35,325 nucleotides of DNA from an uncultured Pelagibacteraceae bacterium (lineage in GTDB: Bacteria > Pseudomonadota > Alphaproteobacteria > Pelagibacterales > AG-422-B15), in contig CACNSH010000004.1 of assembly GCA_902622985.1 (NCBI GenBank), positions 64,066 to 99,390 on the forward strand, read 5' to 3'. Position 1 is the stretch's first letter; each line of letters begins with the position of its first letter. The notes beneath the pieces are model-generated. The model saw only the letters and a list, made by a program, of their open reading frames with translations, had not been told where the DNA came from and did not search any database. Positions 25,890 through 34,202 of the stretch are shown one piece after another. The translations under genes and the position numbers were made by a program.

Positions 25890-26805
25890 AAACAAAGATC
25901 TTATCGGTAAACAAAAATATACAGTATCAGACTCAAATTCTGAATGGGTGCTTTATCATAACAACTTCTCACTTTGCTCTCGTAAAGTAAGAATATGTCT
26001 TGAGGAATATAAAATTGATTACCTGCCAGTTCATATACATATTATTGAGACAAAAGATTGTGAAAATTTATCAAAAGATTTTCTTAAAATTAATCCAAAG
26101 GCAACAGTACCAGTTCTATTACACAACAATCAGCCTATTTATGAGTCTCACGAACAAATAAGATATTTAATGGAAACTTTTCCAAATAAACTTGGGGAGA
26201 GTGAGACAGTTGATTATTGGAATAAAAAAGGTTCGTTAGTTGGAGACGATCCAGTTAGTGGGATAAAAGAATACGCAGGTAATTGTGTATCCCTACTTAC
26301 TCAACCATTGTTTGTTTCTATGCTTAGAAAAATTAGTTTCTTTAAATTTTTTAATTATTTTATAAAACATCCTTCAAAGTTTAGAGCGCTTAATTTTACT
26401 TTATATCGACTATTAGGCTATTCAATCTTTAATAAAAATTCTCCACATCAAAGAGTTACTATAAAGGCATTTGAGAATCTTAAATCACATATGACATCGT
26501 TAGATGGTCATTTAGAAAACAAGATCTGGATTGACGGGGATAAGTTTAGCATTGCAGACATAACCTGGATGACATTATTACACAGACTTGATGAAGTTAA
26601 TCTGGTTGAGATATTCACTAAAAAATTAAACAATTTAAGAGACTACTATTTCCGTTTAAAAAAACGTGAGAGCTTTAGCAGCTGTATTATCGAATTCAAC
26701 TCAGAAACAATTGACTCTGGCGCAAAAAATCTTAGAGAAGATATCCAAAAAGTTTCAAATTTGAGACAATTATATAATAGTTTTGAGTCTAATACTCTAC
26801 CTTGA
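25870..26805 (+). CDS. Glutathione S-transferase-like protein
   Basis: A 311-residue protein with a GST N-terminal thioredoxin-like domain after a 25-residue lysine-rich lead. SLCSRKVRICLEE (34-46) is the active-site helix; the cis-proline P81 in ATVPVLLHNNQPIYESHEQI, with E92-S93, forms the glutathione-binding turn. The C-terminal domain has KIWIDGDKFSIADITWMTLL, the family's N-capping box region. A long central insert (100-200) makes it longer than the usual 200-230. Members isomerise maleylpyruvate/maleylacetoacetate or dehalogenate/cleave ethers with glutathione, so it may act on ring-cleavage products next to FAH. The ATG overlaps the CMD gene by 20 bases, so translation is probably coupled. 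Confidence 0.82.
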   Translation: MKKKNPKNKDLIGKQKYTVSDSNSEWVLYHNNFSLCSRKVRICLEEYKIDYLPVHIHIIETKDCENLSKDFLKINPKATVPVLLHNNQPIYESHEQIRYLMETFPNKLGESETVDYWNKKGSLVGDDPVSGIKEYAGNCVSLLTQPLFVSMLRKISFFKFFNYFIKHPSKFRALNFTLYRLLGYSIFNKNSPHQRVTIKAFENLKSHMTSLDGHLENKIWIDGDKFSIADITWMTLLHRLDEVNLVEIFTKKLNNLRDYYFRLKKRESFSSCIIEFNSETIDSGAKNLREDIQKVSNLRQLYNSFESNTLP

Positions 26806-26858
26806 AAGTATAAATAATAGTTATTATTTATAGATTCTGTTATAGTGAATTGATACAT

Positions 26859-27647
26859 ATGATTTATATAAATCCTTTCGAAGAACTTATGATTTCTGTG
26901 CCAGCTATTGCGCTACAAGGCTTTATAGTTGTAATGATACTGATGGTAGCAATAGGTACTTTAGTGGATATGGCGCATAAGAAAAATGCAAAATATTTTT
27001 TCATTAATTTTAAAAGAGCAAAAGCGTCTGCAACAAATGAATTAAGTGGTTCTCAAAAGGCAAAGATTATTAGCAAGACAATTGCTAGCGATATTCTAAC
27101 AACTTCAGAATTAGGTAGAGGACAAAGAAGAATTGCTCATCTTTTAGGTATGTACGGTTCGATATTATTTTGGATTGCTTCTGTTGTCTTAATATTTGGA
27201 TATGCTAATTCATCCGCTCCCTATCAACTATCATTGTTATGGCATGTTGGGGCTATAATGACTTGTCTAGGAGGTTATTGGTTTTGGTTTTTCTTAAGAG
27301 TTGATGTCTCTGCTGAGGCAAATCCGTGGAATAGAATAATAAAAGCAGATCTTTTTGTATTATCGCTTTTAGCTGCAGCAACTTTTGGATTAGCTTGGTC
27401 GTTTACTCAGTCGTCAGGGGTTCCAATACTAGATATCTTGTTTTTAGTGCTCTTTGGCATATCTAATATCATATTATTTGGAGGTGTTTATTGGTCGAAA
27501 TTTGCTCACATGTTTTACAAACCTGGTGCAGCAATTCAAAAGAATTTATCTGAAGCTGACGGGTTTAGAGATGACTTGCCAGCCCCAGCTGATGCACCAA
27601 AGCAATTTGGACTTGGAATTAAACGAGAATCGCCTAGGCATTATTAA
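26859..27647 (+). CDS. aprM: AprM, membrane anchor subunit of adenylylsulfate reductase
   Basis: A 262-residue membrane protein, first of aprM-aprB-aprA. About five hydrophobic helices are visible. Histidines at helix edges (RRIAHLLGMYG, LLWHVGA, SKFAHMFYKP) are candidate haem ligands, and the C-terminal tail (LPAPADAPKQFGLGIKRESP) is soluble. AprM links the cytoplasmic AprBA enzyme of sulfur oxidisers to the quinone pool. I place the start at ATG 26859; TTG at 26850 is in frame and would add three residues. There is no strong Shine-Dalgarno sequence. The family is found with reverse-acting AprBA in SAR11, SAR116 and sulfur-oxidising bacteria rather than with the QmoABC of sulfate reducers. 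Confidence 0.85.
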   Translation: MIYINPFEELMISVPAIALQGFIVVMILMVAIGTLVDMAHKKNAKYFFINFKRAKASATNELSGSQKAKIISKTIASDILTTSELGRGQRRIAHLLGMYGSILFWIASVVLIFGYANSSAPYQLSLLWHVGAIMTCLGGYWFWFFLRVDVSAEANPWNRIIKADLFVLSLLAAATFGLAWSFTQSSGVPILDILFLVLFGISNIILFGGVYWSKFAHMFYKPGAAIQKNLSEADGFRDDLPAPADAPKQFGLGIKRESPRHY

Positions 27648-27686
27648 TAAAAACTGATTTACTAGGAAACGAGAAGAGGAAAATAT

Positions 27687-28151
27687 ATGTCAACATTTGT
27701 GTACATGACAAGATGTGATGGTTGTGGTCATTGCGTTGATATATGTCCATCGGACATTATGCATATTGACAAAGAAACAAGACGTGCAGTGAATATAGAG
27801 CCTAACATGTGCTGGGAGTGCTATTCATGCGTTAAAGCATGTCCACAGAATGCTATTGATGCAAGAGGATATGCTGATTTTGCACCAATGCATCATAAGG
27901 TAAGAGTTCTACGTGAAGAGGAAAAAGGAACTATATCTTGGAGAATTAAATTTCGAAATGGTCACGAAAAAAATTTTGTTTCACCTATTACAACAAAACC
28001 GTGGGGTAAGCATATTCCAAATCTTGCTGATGAAACCCCTCCAACAAATGAAGAAATAAATTCACAGTTACTTTACTCAGAGCCAAATGGACTTAATATT
28101 GAAACAGGGCTTCCAAGTCTAAAGAAAGAAAACCAAAAAGGAACAAACTAA
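27687..28151 (+). CDS. aprB: Adenylylsulfate reductase beta subunit AprB
   Basis: A 154-residue two-cluster ferredoxin. Cluster I cysteines are C10, C13, C16 and C20 (CDGCGHCVDICPSD); cluster II cysteines are C42, C45, C48 and C52 (CWECYSCVKACPQN), all present. The C-terminal beta-strand and tail region wraps AprA in known structures. It passes electrons between AprA's FAD and AprM. GAAGAGGAAAA lies before the ATG. It sits 39 bases after aprM and four before aprA. In the direction likely here, sulfite and AMP are oxidised to APS. Confidence 0.95.
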   Translation: MSTFVYMTRCDGCGHCVDICPSDIMHIDKETRRAVNIEPNMCWECYSCVKACPQNAIDARGYADFAPMHHKVRVLREEEKGTISWRIKFRNGHEKNFVSPITTKPWGKHIPNLADETPPTNEEINSQLLYSEPNGLNIETGLPSLKKENQKGTN

Positions 28152-28155
28152 ATAA

Positions 28156-29991
28156 ATGGCTTCAATTAAAACAATTCATGAGGATTGTGACATTCTCATC
28201 GTAGGTGGTGGAATGGCTGGAACTGGCGCTACTTTTGAAGCTAGACACTGGGGCCGAGATTTAAAAATAGTGTGTGTTGAAAAAGCAAATATTGATCGAA
28301 GTGGAGCAGTAGCCCAAGGACTATATGCAATAAACTGCTATATGGGAATGCAATGGGATGAAAACCAACCAGAAGACCATGTCCGATATGCTAGAAATGA
28401 CCTAATGGGTTTAGTGAGAGAGGATCTAACATACGATATCGCAAGACACGTTGACTCAACTGTTCATATGTTTGATGAATGGGGATTGCCAATAATGCGT
28501 GATAAAGAGACTGGTCGTTACCAAAGAGAGGGTAAATGGCAAATAATGATCCACGGTGAAAGTTATAAACCCATTGTAGCTGAGGCCGCAAAAAAATCAG
28601 CTGATAAAATTTACAATAGAATAATGATTACTCATCTTTTAATGGATGAAAGCAAATCTGACCGAGTAGGTGGTGCCGTTGGTTTCAATATGCGAACAGG
28701 AAATTACCATGTTTTTAAAGCCAAAGCAGTTATTGTCGCTGCAGGAGGAGCATCTCATATTTTTAAACCAAGGGCTGTTGGTGAAGGAATGGGAAGGACT
28801 TGGTATGCGCCATGGAGCAATGGCTCAGCTTACGCTCTTCCTATTATGGCTGGAGCCAAAATGACACAAATGGAAAATAGAATAGTTTTGACAAGATTTA
28901 AAGATGGTTATGGACCGGTGGGTGCTTATTTTTTACATCTTAAAACTTATACGGAAAATGGTAATGGTGAGAACTACGAGAAAAAATGGTACGAAGAAAC
29001 TAAAAAACTTGTAGGCGAGTATATTGATCACGTACCTGTTCCAACATGCCTTAGAAACCATGCGTTTATTGAAGAGGTAAAAGCTGGTCGTGGCCCAATT
29101 CATATGGTTACCAAAGAGGCATTTCAAGATCCTCACATGGAAACAGTTGGCTGGGAAAACTTTCTGGGAATGACAGTTGGTCAAGCTGTTGTATGGGCAT
29201 CTCAGAACATTGACCCAAAATATACTAATCCTGAACTCACTACATCTGAGCCCTACGTAATGGGCTCACACGCTACTTGTTCCGGAGCCTGGGTAAGTGG
29301 TCCAGAAGATATTTCACCAAGTGATTATTTCTGGGGTTACAACAGGATGACAAGTGTCGATGGCTTATTTGGAGCAGGAGATACAGTTGGTGGAAGTGCA
29401 CATAAATTTTCTTCAGGATCATTTACTGAGGGACGTCTTGCTGCAAAAGCTGCTGTAAAATACGTAAATGATATGCTGAATGAAGAAATTAAAGTTACGG
29501 ATAAACAATATGAAGATTTAAAAGAAGTAATCTACAAACCTCTTGAAAATTATAAAGTAGGCAGAAACGAAATTACTGCCGGCACAGTATCACCTAGCTA
29601 TATTCTTCCAATCCAAGGGTTACAACGTTTACAAAAAATCATGGATGAATATGTAGGCGGTGTCGGAGTTTCATATATGACAAATGATAATTTGCTTAAA
29701 ATTGGGACTAATTTACTAAAGATGCTTGAAGAGGATTTAGAGCATGTAGCAGCAGAAGATTACCACCAGCTTATGAGAGCTTGGGAGTTAAAGCATAGGG
29801 TTACTACTTCACAGTGTGTAACGAGTCATACATTGTTTAGGGAAGAAACGCGTTGGCCTGGCTATTATTATCGTGGTGATCATATGAAAATTGATGATGC
29901 AAATTGGCACTGTTTGACAGTTTCACAAAGAGACAGGGAGTCAGGTGAATTTAATATGAATAAAGCTCCTATGCATAATCTTGTCGACTAA
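28156..29991 (+). CDS. aprA: Adenylylsulfate reductase alpha subunit AprA
   Basis: A 611-residue FAD catalytic subunit, full length. The FAD motif CDILIVGGGMAGTGATFEAR is at residues 11-30; the following VEKANIDRSGAVAQGLYAINCYMG, the HGESYKPI stretch and the C-terminal LFREETRWPGYYYRGDHM are typical AprA. It interconverts APS and sulfite + AMP. With AprM present and no sulfate-reduction genes seen, sulfite oxidation is the likely direction. The sulfite could come from Xsc encoded at the other side of the window. AAGGA precedes the ATG by about 14 bases. It belongs, by gene context, to the sulfur-oxidiser type found in marine alphaproteobacteria. Confidence 0.96.
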   Translation: MASIKTIHEDCDILIVGGGMAGTGATFEARHWGRDLKIVCVEKANIDRSGAVAQGLYAINCYMGMQWDENQPEDHVRYARNDLMGLVREDLTYDIARHVDSTVHMFDEWGLPIMRDKETGRYQREGKWQIMIHGESYKPIVAEAAKKSADKIYNRIMITHLLMDESKSDRVGGAVGFNMRTGNYHVFKAKAVIVAAGGASHIFKPRAVGEGMGRTWYAPWSNGSAYALPIMAGAKMTQMENRIVLTRFKDGYGPVGAYFLHLKTYTENGNGENYEKKWYEETKKLVGEYIDHVPVPTCLRNHAFIEEVKAGRGPIHMVTKEAFQDPHMETVGWENFLGMTVGQAVVWASQNIDPKYTNPELTTSEPYVMGSHATCSGAWVSGPEDISPSDYFWGYNRMTSVDGLFGAGDTVGGSAHKFSSGSFTEGRLAAKAAVKYVNDMLNEEIKVTDKQYEDLKEVIYKPLENYKVGRNEITAGTVSPSYILPIQGLQRLQKIMDEYVGGVGVSYMTNDNLLKIGTNLLKMLEEDLEHVAAEDYHQLMRAWELKHRVTTSQCVTSHTLFREETRWPGYYYRGDHMKIDDANWHCLTVSQRDRESGEFNMNKAPMHNLVD

Positions 29992-30342
29992 ATGGACCTT
30001 TTAAAGAAATCCGATGAAGAAATTTTAGAAATTGCTTCCCCCCTCTGGGATAACTTAATTATTTGCTCGAATTCTCAAGATTACTTTGGATTTACAAAAA
30101 ATTTTTCTGCAAGAATGCTTTTTGGTGCGAATGAGATTGAGCTTGCAAAACAATGGGCAAATAACGAGGTTATAACAAATTTAAAGAAAGAGAATGAATT
30201 TCTCGGGTGCATTAGAAGAAACGAACATGTTACGGTACTATTTAAACAAAAAAGTACTATTTCAAATGGTGACTATCTTGGTAGACTTGTTCTAGGAGTC
30301 GAAGATGGTGAAATAAAAATATTTGGAGCAACAATATTTTAG
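29992..30342 (+). CDS. Small protein of unknown function, fourth gene of the apr operon
   Basis: A 116-residue soluble protein whose ATG follows the aprA stop without a spare base, so translation is probably coupled. No signal peptide or membrane segment. It has a helical N-terminal half (KSDEEILEIASPLWDNL) and a beta-rich C-terminal half ending DGEIKIFGATIF, which looks like an NTF2/SnoaL-sized fold. It has two cysteines (in IICSNS and LGCIRR) with no metal motif. I do not recognise a family. It may be a partner, chaperone or regulator of AprBA. It overlaps the convergent nucleotidyltransferase gene by four bases. Confidence 0.75.
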   Translation: MDLLKKSDEEILEIASPLWDNLIICSNSQDYFGFTKNFSARMLFGANEIELAKQWANNEVITNLKKENEFLGCIRRNEHVTVLFKQKSTISNGDYLGRLVLGVEDGEIKIFGATIF

Positions 30343-30734
30343 ACTAGTTCGTCCTTATCTCTCATTTCTTTACGAATTTTTGTTGCTGAGATTTTATGAA
30401 TTTCTTCACCCAGATCGTGCTCTGTAAAGGTGTAACCTACTCCTCGTCCATATGAAATATCAGTTATATTTGGCACCTTAATTACAATAAATTCTCTCTC
30501 ATTTTTAAAGCCCTCTAACTCAAGACTTAAAATGATACGTTGTTTTACATCCTCAAACTCAAAAGGGTTATCTGATTGACCATTAACTCCGGCATCAACA
30601 CCTGAAACATCTCTAAACATAATGCATACTTGACCTGAAACATTTAGAGCTTTTTTAAACAATTCTGTATGTCCTTTATGCCAAGGTTGCCAACGACCAA
30701 GCATTTGAGAAGTAGGTTTTTTCCAATCAAACAT
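30339..30734 (-). CDS. Small HxGH nucleotidyltransferase (cytidylyltransferase-like)
   Basis: A 131-residue nucleotidylyltransferase domain protein. GRWQPWHKGHTELFKKAL carries the HxGH signature (H19, H22), and ISATKIRKEM (from 114) is the C-terminal ISxTxxR motif; both bind the nucleotide triphosphate. GRWQPxHKGH resembles NMN/PPC adenylyltransferase and cytidylyltransferase members. It overlaps the APS-kinase-like gene by eight bases, so the two are co-translated. ATP sulfurylase also belongs to this superfamily but is about 400 residues with a different active-site HxxH layout, so I do not call this Sat. Substrate unknown; a sulfur-nucleotide or cell-surface precursor role is possible given APS-related neighbours. 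Confidence 0.75.
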   Translation of the reverse strand: MFDWKKPTSQMLGRWQPWHKGHTELFKKALNVSGQVCIMFRDVSGVDAGVNGQSDNPFEFEDVKQRIILSLELEGFKNEREFIVIKVPNITDISYGRGVGYTFTEHDLGEEIHKISATKIRKEMRDKDELV

Positions 30735-31221
30735 TTATTATCTCTTTCGCAAGAATAGCTATTTCCTGATCATTCATGAAGCTCTTTATGATTTTGTTTG
30801 CATCATCAGGTTTCTCAAACATGTTTGTTGTATCTTTAAATGCTTGAGAATTCTCAAGCGTTTCAACTTCGAAAGGAAGATCTTTGGAGTTCTTTAATTC
30901 ATTTTTTTTGTTTTCCACAACTCTACCTTCCTTAATTGTATCAAGCCATATTAAATAATCTGCCTCAAATGACTCTCTTGCGGCTTTAGTTGGAGCAACA
31001 AAATCACATATCACAAATCTTCCGTTGTTTTTTTCAAAGTTGGCAAAAGTTTTCATCCTCATTGCTTGTCTAGATCTTCCTGCTTTTGAAAAGTCCCAAT
31101 CATTCGATGCGCTTCTAACAATATCTGCATTATACCAAGCACAATTGTCTATGTTTTGAACAAGTCTTTCTGCTAGCCAGGTTTTACCAGATCCTGGTAA
31201 TCCAAAAATCAAAATTTTCAT
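30727..31221 (-). CDS. Adenylylsulfate-kinase-like P-loop kinase
   Basis: A 164-residue P-loop protein. Walker A is GLPGSGKT at 7-14. NADIVRSASNDWDFSKAGRSRQAMR lines up with the DGDNVR and GFS.. DR.ENIRR blocks of APS kinase, and ICDFVAPTKAARESF matches the ISP.R.R region. The differences (N for G/D, S for L) and a shorter C-terminal half mean it may not phosphorylate APS. Upstream gene in a two-gene unit with the HxGH protein; 46 bases lie between it and the HlyD-type gene on the same strand. Genuine CysC makes PAPS. Alternative roles are phosphorylation of a nucleoside or of a surface-sugar precursor. Confidence 0.72.
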   Translation of the reverse strand: MKILIFGLPGSGKTWLAERLVQNIDNCAWYNADIVRSASNDWDFSKAGRSRQAMRMKTFANFEKNNGRFVICDFVAPTKAARESFEADYLIWLDTIKEGRVVENKKNELKNSKDLPFEVETLENSQAFKDTTNMFEKPDDANKIIKSFMNDQEIAILAKEIINV

Positions 31222-31267
31222 ATTCCTAATGTAGTGCTTGTTTTTGAATGTACAAGATTAAGTGTTA

Positions 31268-32476
31268 TCATCTTTCTTGAAAAGATTGGCCAAGAGATCC
31301 AATAAAAGGAGATAGCAAGTAATTCGCTAATGTTCTTTCGCCAATTTGAATGCTTGCTGTAACTTTAACTCCTGGGACTAAATAATAAGTTTTTTCTTTG
31401 CTCTCAAAATAATTTTGATCTAACTCAACAAAAATATTATAAAATACAATTCTATTATCATTTTCGTCTTGTTCAGTATCTGGACTGATCCTATCTACTA
31501 CACCATTAATTTGACCAAAGTTCACTGCATCTGAGGATGAAAGTTTTACGATCGCACTTTGACCTGGCTTAACAAACCCTATGTCACTCTCTTGTAATCG
31601 AGCCTCAACAATTAAATTATCTTTTGTCGGAACTATATCAAGTATTGGCTCTCCTGGTCGAATTACTCCTCCGATTGTCACAAAAAATAAATTTTTTACT
31701 ACGCCATCAACAGGGGCGGTAATTACCGTTCTCTCTAAATTATCTTTTAATGCTTTTATAGTTTCGTTTAATTCTGATATTTCTCTTTGAGCTACTTGCC
31801 TTTGATTTCTAGCATCTTCGATAAATTCCTTCGTAATATTGTCTTTTTCCTCAATTGCTGCTTCAAGAGTTCCTTTTGCAGCATTTAATTCTTTCAATAG
31901 ATCAAGGTGCGCAAATTCTGTAATTATCCCCTCATCCAATAGCTGCTGACTCATGTCGGTTTGCTTAATTAAAATATCAATTGCAGTTTGATGTTGAATA
32001 ATTGATGCCGTTACTTCTTTGATATCCCCTTCTATTTTGTCTTTTCTACTAATAAATAGTTCTAAAGATTTGTTCACCAGTTCTTGTCTTTTATTAACTA
32101 ACTCATCAGGGAAAACGGGTATATCGAAGTTATTAATTTCTGCTTCCAATCTAATTGATTGTATCGTCTTTGAATCTATTTGAACTTGAGCTTCATCTAC
32201 ATCGACTTCACTTGCTGTAGCGGCAAGTATAACAAGAGACTCGCCTGCTTTCACTGTGTCACTTTCTTTGACAAGTATTTGGTCAATAATACCACCTTCT
32301 AAATGCTGAATTGTTTTTACATCTCCGGCTGGAATAACTTGTCCTTCGGCATTGCTGATAATGTCAATATTAAATAAGAACATCCAAGCCATTGCCACAA
32401 AAGCAAAAGAGGAAAAAGCTATGAAAAAAAGTTGAGTATTCTTTCGGTGTTTTTCTGGTAAAAGAGGAATTGTCAT
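31268..32476 (-). CDS. HlyD-family type I secretion periplasmic adaptor
   Basis: A 402-residue membrane-fusion protein. A single N-terminal membrane helix (about 15-36) is followed by a biotinyl-lipoyl-like segment (GQVIPAGDVKTIQHLEGGII), a long alpha-helical/coiled-coil hairpin (about 90-245, rich in E, K, I, L) and a beta-barrel (APVDGVVKNLFFVTIGGVIRPGEPILDIVP) typical of HlyD/PrtE. It bridges the inner-membrane ABC protein and a TolC-type outer-membrane channel, which is not encoded here. It overlaps the ABC gene by four bases, and the likely substrate, an RTX protein, is the upstream gene. Confidence 0.9.
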   Translation of the reverse strand: MTIPLLPEKHRKNTQLFFIAFSSFAFVAMAWMFLFNIDIISNAEGQVIPAGDVKTIQHLEGGIIDQILVKESDTVKAGESLVILAATASEVDVDEAQVQIDSKTIQSIRLEAEINNFDIPVFPDELVNKRQELVNKSLELFISRKDKIEGDIKEVTASIIQHQTAIDILIKQTDMSQQLLDEGIITEFAHLDLLKELNAAKGTLEAAIEEKDNITKEFIEDARNQRQVAQREISELNETIKALKDNLERTVITAPVDGVVKNLFFVTIGGVIRPGEPILDIVPTKDNLIVEARLQESDIGFVKPGQSAIVKLSSSDAVNFGQINGVVDRISPDTEQDENDNRIVFYNIFVELDQNYFESKEKTYYLVPGVKVTASIQIGERTLANYLLSPFIGSLGQSFQER

Positions 32477-34128
32477 TTCTTGCCTTTCTGATTGTAAGAA
32501 ATATGTGGTGAAGGCTTTTTATCTAGATCAAGTAAAATATTTGCTTTATTGATTATATTTTTATCTTGCGTTGCAACTATTATAGTCTTGTTTTTATTCA
32601 GTAGTTCGTTTATCAAATTGTATAGAGAAATTTTTCCTTTTTCGTCCATAGATTCACTTGGCTCGTCAAATATTGCAATCTGTCCCGATACCACCATTGC
32701 TCTCGCAAGAGCAATTCTCTTTCTAATTCCAAAAGGTAAATTTTCACCCCGATTTGGCATTGGCATCTTTATGCCATATGGGTCGCTATTTACAAAGTCG
32801 ACCAAGTCAACTGCTTTTAAGATTTCATTCATTTTATCTTTTTTTATTTCCGTTAGTCCTAAAAGATTGTCTAGAAGTGTTCCGTCTATAAACTTTGGTT
32901 CTTGTGGTAAATATGTAAGGTTTGACTTTAGCCAATCTAACGAAAGCTGACTTAACTCTACCGAGTCGTAAAATATCTGCCCCCTATTAAATTCTAAAAT
33001 TCTTATAATCGATTTGATGAGCGTTGATTTACCAGATCCATTAGACCCTTTTATAGCCATAAGATCTCCTGGATTTACTTCACAATTAAGGCCCTCAAAT
33101 ACTGGAACTTTGCTATTTGGATACTGAAAATATAGATCTTTGATTTCAATTTTTCCTGTGAAATTTTTGATTTCTGAACCACCTTGAGGATCTTGGGGTA
33201 TTTTTAAGAATTGATCCAATTCAGCTAATGAAGCAGTTGCTTTATTTATTGGCTCCATATTCTGCACAAGTCTAATTACAGGAGCAATTGCTCTAGAACC
33301 TAAAATATTTGCTCCTATCAGAGCTCCAACAGAAATTTGTCCATCAACCGCTAAAACTGCGCCTACTGCGATAATTATAATTGTAAGCAATGTAGTAGTT
33401 GAGGCCATAAAAGAAGATAAAACATTTTTTTTTGCTTCTAAATCTTCTCTAGTGCTTATTATTCGTTCAATTACTGAGCCCCAGGCTTTTTTAATTGCAT
33501 TAATTAAATTAAAATACTTAACAGTTTCAAATCTTGAACTTGAACTATCATGTAACCTGGCTGTGCCATAATTTAACTGCGTTGAGGTATTGCTTAATTT
33601 ATCAATGCTACTTCTGTAAAAGTTCAAAATAATAAAAGGCAATAAGATAAATAATGTAGCAATAAGTCCTAATTGATAATGTATGAGAAATAAAGCAATC
33701 AAAAAAATTAAAACAAATGGCACATCGATTAAAATTAAGGTGGTGGATGCATTGAATGTATTTTGAACCATACTAACATTCCTTGTAACTATATCTGGCC
33801 TAAAATTTTTCTGTATTGAGTAAAAATTTGATTTGATGGTTACAAGCTTTTTCATAACTCGATCAGCAAGCAGACTATTCTCTACTTCTATTTCTCGTGT
33901 CATACGATGTCTTATGTTGCGAAAGAAAAACTCAAAAAGACTTACAAGTAGAATGCCTACAACCAATGTAACTAGTGTTGAATTTACACCGTAAGCAACA
34001 TATCTTTGCAGTACCTGGATTACGTATATGGGTGTTGCAAGTGCTAGTATATTTACAAAAAATGAAGCTATTATTATTTTTGTAAATAAGTTAGGATTTC
34101 TTTTCAGTCTTAGAAAAATTTCATTCAT
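32473..34128 (-). CDS. Type I secretion ABC transporter (permease-ATPase) with degenerate signature and switch motifs
   Basis: A 551-residue fused export ABC protein of the PrtD/LapB kind without a peptidase-like N-terminus. Residues 1-290 form the six-helix membrane domain. Walker A is GSNGSGKST at 361-369, the Q-loop glutamine is Q409, and Walker B is IAIFDE with D488 and E489. Two oddities: the usual LSGGQ is replaced by NLPFGIRKR (463-471), and the switch histidine is Q521 in IIVATQDKN. These lie in otherwise well-kept surroundings (RIALARAMV), so it is not decay by frameshift. It should work with the HlyD-type gene downstream and export the RTX protein upstream. The degenerate sites suggest slow or unusual ATPase action, or a subfamily trait. 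Confidence 0.87.
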   Translation of the reverse strand: MNEIFLRLKRNPNLFTKIIIASFFVNILALATPIYVIQVLQRYVAYGVNSTLVTLVVGILLVSLFEFFFRNIRHRMTREIEVENSLLADRVMKKLVTIKSNFYSIQKNFRPDIVTRNVSMVQNTFNASTTLILIDVPFVLIFLIALFLIHYQLGLIATLFILLPFIILNFYRSSIDKLSNTSTQLNYGTARLHDSSSSRFETVKYFNLINAIKKAWGSVIERIISTREDLEAKKNVLSSFMASTTTLLTIIIIAVGAVLAVDGQISVGALIGANILGSRAIAPVIRLVQNMEPINKATASLAELDQFLKIPQDPQGGSEIKNFTGKIEIKDLYFQYPNSKVPVFEGLNCEVNPGDLMAIKGSNGSGKSTLIKSIIRILEFNRGQIFYDSVELSQLSLDWLKSNLTYLPQEPKFIDGTLLDNLLGLTEIKKDKMNEILKAVDLVDFVNSDPYGIKMPMPNRGENLPFGIRKRIALARAMVVSGQIAIFDEPSESMDEKGKISLYNLINELLNKNKTIIVATQDKNIINKANILLDLDKKPSPHISYNQKGKK

Positions 34129-34202
34129 ATCAATATCTTACAGATATATCATAAAGTCTGGCTTTAAGCACCTAAAGAAATTATGAAGATGTGAACTACT
34201 TC

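Noticed and set aside
30339-30734. ATP sulfurylase (Sat) completing APS to sulfate
   Set aside because: The protein is 131 residues against about 400 for Sat and has the WHKGH motif of small adenylyl/cytidylyltransferases rather than Sat's HxxH and QxRN layout.
32549-32950. 133-codon plus-strand open frame
   Set aside because: It lies wholly inside the ABC exporter gene on the other strand, whose motifs are unmistakable; the frame is a shadow with low-complexity Ser/Phe content.
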